A DNA stretch of 43,972 nt, taken from NCBI GenBank assembly GCA_025210485.1, contig JAOARN010000028.1, positions 1 to 43,972 of the forward strand. The letters run 5' to 3'. Each line of letters begins with the position of its first letter. Position 1 is the stretch's first letter. Source of the stretch: Marinifilaceae bacterium. Lineage in GTDB: Bacteria > Bacteroidota > Bacteroidia > Bacteroidales > Marinifilaceae. The translations under genes were made by a program, and so were the position numbers. The notes beneath the pieces were generated by a model. The model was not told the origin of the DNA. It saw only the letters and a program-made list of their open reading frames with translations, and searched no databases. Below are positions 41,091 through 43,972 of this stretch, piece after piece.

Positions 41091-43355
41091 ATGAAAAAAA
41101 TACTTATTTCGGCTATTCTTTTAATATTTTTTATAAACATAACTACGGCGCAAGATTTGAGTGTGGAATCGTTTCGAAAATTATCCGATATGGATGCTCG
41201 TATTAATGAACCAAAGGAGGATCAGAATGGGGATAAATGTGCTATAATTAAAGTTGTTACTAATCAAAAAGCTTTTGCTTTTGAAGGCGATGCTCTGGGG
41301 ATAACTGACATAGTTCAAAAAACGGGTGAAATATGGGTTTATGTTCCTATGGGCGCTAGAAGAATAACAATAAAACACTCGGAATTAGGCGTTCTCAGAG
41401 ATTATATTTATCCAATTGCTATTGAACAAGCCAAGTCATATGAATTGAAACTACTTGCGGGTAAGGTTAAGACGATTATTCAGTCAAGCCCTACAAGTCA
41501 ATGGCTGGTTATAAAAACCAAACCTGAAGCTGCCCTGGTATACATAAATAATAAGTTGGTTGGTCAATCTCCTTTCCAAAAGAAATTCAAGGCTGGTAAT
41601 TATAATTTAAAATTGGAATTGGCTAATTATAAAACTTTATTGGATACCATAAATATAAAGAGTACTAACAAATATTCCATGAATCATATATTTGAACCAA
41701 ATTATGGTGTTTTAAATATTAGTTCGAGTCCCGAAAATGGTGCTAACTTATTCGTAGACGGAAAAGCTTTAAACAAGACAACACCATCGCTAACAGGTAA
41801 ATTAAGTCCTGGCAAACATACTATCACATTGATGAAAAAACTCTACAAACCCACAAATAAAGAGGTGTATATTAATGCTGGCGATAGTTTGAATATGAAT
41901 ATAGACTTGATACCAAATTTTTCGAATTACAGGATATATACCAAAGAGGATATTGATATTTATATAAATGGGGAAAATAAAAAATCAAATAATTGGACTG
42001 GAAAACTAGAGGAAGGTCTTTATATTTTCGAAACTAGAAGTGATAAGTATTATAACGAGAAAAAAGAGATACAGGTTTTAGCTAATAATGATAAAGAAAT
42101 AGAGTTAAAACCTATTGCGAAAACAGGTATTCTTGATATTAGTACTACTCCTTTTGAAGCTGATGTTTTTATTAACGATAAAAATTATGGCAAAACTCCA
42201 TTAACTATTAGTAAATTAATTGTCGGTAAACATAAAGTCTCAATCCTAAAAGAAGGATATAATAGAATTGAAAAAATAGTTACAATTGAAGAAAATGCTA
42301 ATACAAATTTATCAGAGACTCTAACACAGGGTAAAAAAATTAGAATCACTACAAAAATACCTAATTATGATTTATATGTAGATAATAATTATATTGGAAC
42401 AACTCCTATCGAAACTGTACTTGCAAAGGGTGAAAGAAAAATAAGATTAAAGAAAGGAGAGATAGATATTGTAAAGACTATACAAGTAGATGAAACAACA
42501 GATTATATAAATATTGATAATACGATTAGAAAGAAAATTTTAATCAGTTCAACTCCCAATAAATCCAGCGTATATGTAGATGGAAAATATAAAGGAAGCA
42601 CTCCTCTGCAAATCGAAATAGACCAAAATTCACACTTGATTAGTGTGAAAAAATATGGATATAAAGAAAGTATTAGAAATATAAATTTAACGGAATCGAA
42701 TCGTAGTGAAATCATATTCTCATTAGATAAAGATGATTCTGTAGCAAGAAAAAATACTAATAAATGGCCAAAGATGTCAAGTGTTTTCGGAATTTTTGCT
42801 CAAAAAACTTCACATGATTTCTATCTGTCTGCATCAAAAATAGGTGATCATTATACATATAGGGCTCCTTTACTTTTAGATGCTCAGTTTTTAGGAAAAT
42901 TTTTGTATGCACGATTGGGTTTTCTCGATTATATTGAATATTCGGAACATTACACTACTCTAGGTTATGCTAGGGCTGGTGTTGGTTTTGGTTTTCATTC
43001 ACGTAATTGGAATAGTATTTTTTATGTTTCGCTTGAAGCTGGAATGATAATGATACTCGAAGATGATTTCAAGGATTTTTATGTAGAAAAGGAAACTTCT
43101 GAAAATAGATTTTCTGAAACAATATATGAATATGAAAACGAAAATGATGAAAAAGCGGTGGAATATAAAATAAGTTTCAATTATATGTTCAATATTGGCA
43201 GGGATACAAGATTAATGTTTAGTTACGGAATGAGCAAGATTGAAGCGGATGAAAATCATCTAATATTAAAAGGGGATGCCGAAAAAGAGGTTAGAGATAA
43301 AGGCCTAAATATAGGTGAGTTTAGATCTTATTTATCTTTATCTTTGTATTTTTAA
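41091..43355 (+). CDS. PEGA-repeat protein with C-terminal outer membrane barrel-like domain
   Basis: A 754-residue protein with a signal peptide (MKKILISAILLIFFINITTA, cut before QDL). After an N-terminal region with an EIWVYVPMGARRITIKH segment come about six PEGA-type repeats between residues 135 and 545, with patterns such as SSSPENGANLFVDGK, TTPFEADVFINDKNYGKTP and SSTPNKSSVYVDGKYKGSTP, each followed by a GKHxI-like strand. The third repeat is degenerate. The C-terminal 190 residues have alternating aromatic strands (YRAPLLLDAQFLGKFLYARL, SIFYVSLEAGMIMIL, FRSYLSLSLYF) and end in Phe, typical of an outer membrane beta-barrel. PEGA domains bind partners at the cell surface or stabilise envelope proteins. 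It is co-transcribed with the upstream gene. Confidence 0.88.
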   Translation: MKKILISAILLIFFINITTAQDLSVESFRKLSDMDARINEPKEDQNGDKCAIIKVVTNQKAFAFEGDALGITDIVQKTGEIWVYVPMGARRITIKHSELGVLRDYIYPIAIEQAKSYELKLLAGKVKTIIQSSPTSQWLVIKTKPEAALVYINNKLVGQSPFQKKFKAGNYNLKLELANYKTLLDTINIKSTNKYSMNHIFEPNYGVLNISSSPENGANLFVDGKALNKTTPSLTGKLSPGKHTITLMKKLYKPTNKEVYINAGDSLNMNIDLIPNFSNYRIYTKEDIDIYINGENKKSNNWTGKLEEGLYIFETRSDKYYNEKKEIQVLANNDKEIELKPIAKTGILDISTTPFEADVFINDKNYGKTPLTISKLIVGKHKVSILKEGYNRIEKIVTIEENANTNLSETLTQGKKIRITTKIPNYDLYVDNNYIGTTPIETVLAKGERKIRLKKGEIDIVKTIQVDETTDYINIDNTIRKKILISSTPNKSSVYVDGKYKGSTPLQIEIDQNSHLISVKKYGYKESIRNINLTESNRSEIIFSLDKDDSVARKNTNKWPKMSSVFGIFAQKTSHDFYLSASKIGDHYTYRAPLLLDAQFLGKFLYARLGFLDYIEYSEHYTTLGYARAGVGFGFHSRNWNSIFYVSLEAGMIMILEDDFKDFYVEKETSENRFSETIYEYENENDEKAVEYKISFNYMFNIGRDTRLMFSYGMSKIEADENHLILKGDAEKEVRDKGLNIGEFRSYLSLSLYF

Positions 43356-43378
43356 ATTTGATATAATAGTAAAATACT

Positions 43379-43405
43379 CAAAGCAGCTTTTAGCTGCTTT
43401 TTTTT
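43379..43405 (+). terminator. Terminator of the envelope operon
   Basis: The stem aagcagct (43381-43388) and agctgctt (43392-43399) has a 3-base loop and is followed by seven T residues, about 25 bases past the PEGA gene stop. Confidence 0.92.
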
Positions 43406-43630
43406 ACACAAAAAAATATTCATAATTATGATTGATAAGAATAAATAGGGATTAGAAAACTACAGGATGGTTTAATTTTAAAAATTAATGCTTATTTCAG
43501 GCTTACAGATAACCTATGCAAAATATAGCTTATTTTTTCTTTTAAATTCTTTCTATATTTGGAAAATATTTGATTCCTAATGAATTAAATATCAGCCATA
43601 CAGGCTTATTATAAAGCGGAACTACACAAC
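43406..43630. other. Gene-free stretch
   Basis: AT-rich, with no gene, hairpin or repeat recognised. Confidence 0.4.
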
Positions 43631-43972
43631 ATCAGGCTATGCCTGATATTATGCAATAAGAGCCTTTCAGGCAAATTTGCATTAAAAAAAGCTACAAGTA
43701 TAACAAATACCTAAGCTGAAAGGAAAAAAGAATCCAACAGATATTTTTTATTAGAAATAAATTCATTTTGCCTGAAAGGCATATACAACATAGCCCAATG
43801 CAAAGCATTGGGCTAAATAACAATAAAAAATAAAAGGCTGAAAGCCTGAAATATCAAATTATTTCCAGAAAAAGTAAGGACGATGTCATTTTGAGGGAAT
43901 ATGATTTTTCAATCTGAAAATAAAATTCATCACCTTAGCTGAAAGACATATATACCAAAGCCCAAACATTGT
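43631..43972. repeat. Cluster of palindromic intergenic repeats
   Basis: Several short palindromes follow one another: atcaggctatgcctgat (43631-43647), gcctttcaggc (43662-43672), cctgaaaggc (43771-43780), tagcccaatgcaaagcattgggcta (43791-43815) split around a central caa, and aggctgaaagcct (43835-43847). The end (gctgaaagacatatatacc..agcccaa, 43938-43972) resembles the cctgaaaggcatataca..tagcccaatg unit at 43771-43800 and runs off the window. Repeats of this type (gcctgaaaggc plus agcccaatgcaaagcattgggc) are dispersed in Bacteroidota genomes. No coding frame is present. Confidence 0.85.

Overview
The window looks like a chromosomal segment of an AT-rich Bacteroidota bacterium, most likely order Bacteroidales or the related Marinilabiliales. 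This rests on the protein families (ISAon1-like transposase, AminoAcyl-His dipeptidase, M3 dipeptidyl carboxypeptidase lipoprotein, PEGA and LPP20 envelope proteins, DUF2147), on a TTTG / TAnnTTTG promoter and weak ribosome-binding sites, and on the palindromic intergenic repeats at both ends. No tRNA, rRNA or CRISPR array was seen.

Layout. 1-451: edge of an ISAon1-like insertion sequence and small palindromic repeats. 452-5580: minus-strand accessory genes (DUF1444-like protein, CPBP membrane protease, LysR regulator, membrane protein with an AraC regulator). 6031-7428: a large unrecognised protein with a degenerate Fic motif. 7499-9664: 3-hydroxyacyl-CoA dehydrogenase and crotonase. 9941-14586: housekeeping block (CoaE, methionine aminopeptidase, FlK-like thioesterase, NadB, NadC). 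14640-16918: a small membrane protein, then beta-carbonic anhydrase and a ferredoxin-nitroreductase. 16954-23951: an array of unrecognised proteins, including three paralogues of one family (here 'family B'), two of them frame-disrupted. 23986-26594: a second AraC regulator paralogous to the first, an SDR oxidoreductase and a DUF2147 protein. 26996-29107: M3 peptidase lipoprotein. 29327-34892: two tandem giant paralogues (here 'family A', about 860 aa). 35221-38752: PepD dipeptidase, a DUF885-like metalloprotease lipoprotein and a potassium channel. 39235-43355: a two-gene LPP20/NTF2-like plus PEGA/barrel envelope operon. 43631-43972: a cluster of mobile palindromic repeats.

The most unusual content is the set of seven large, Lys/Asn/Glu/Ile-rich proteins without signal peptides (6031, 16954, family B x3, family A x2). 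They have polar, Q/N-rich N-termini. They show tandem duplication, divergence, homopolymer-associated frame disruption, conserved 5' blocks and, in single members, a Fic-like motif and eukaryote-style lipidation-like cysteine motifs. This pattern fits a lineage-specific, rapidly evolving set of effector-like or conflict proteins. That is an inference: no secretion system or direct functional evidence lies in the window.

The housekeeping genes form ordinary modules: crotonase with 3-hydroxyacyl-CoA dehydrogenase (fatty acid or butyrate-type metabolism), nadB-nadC (quinolinate branch of NAD synthesis; nadA not here), and several peptidases that suggest a peptide-using lifestyle.
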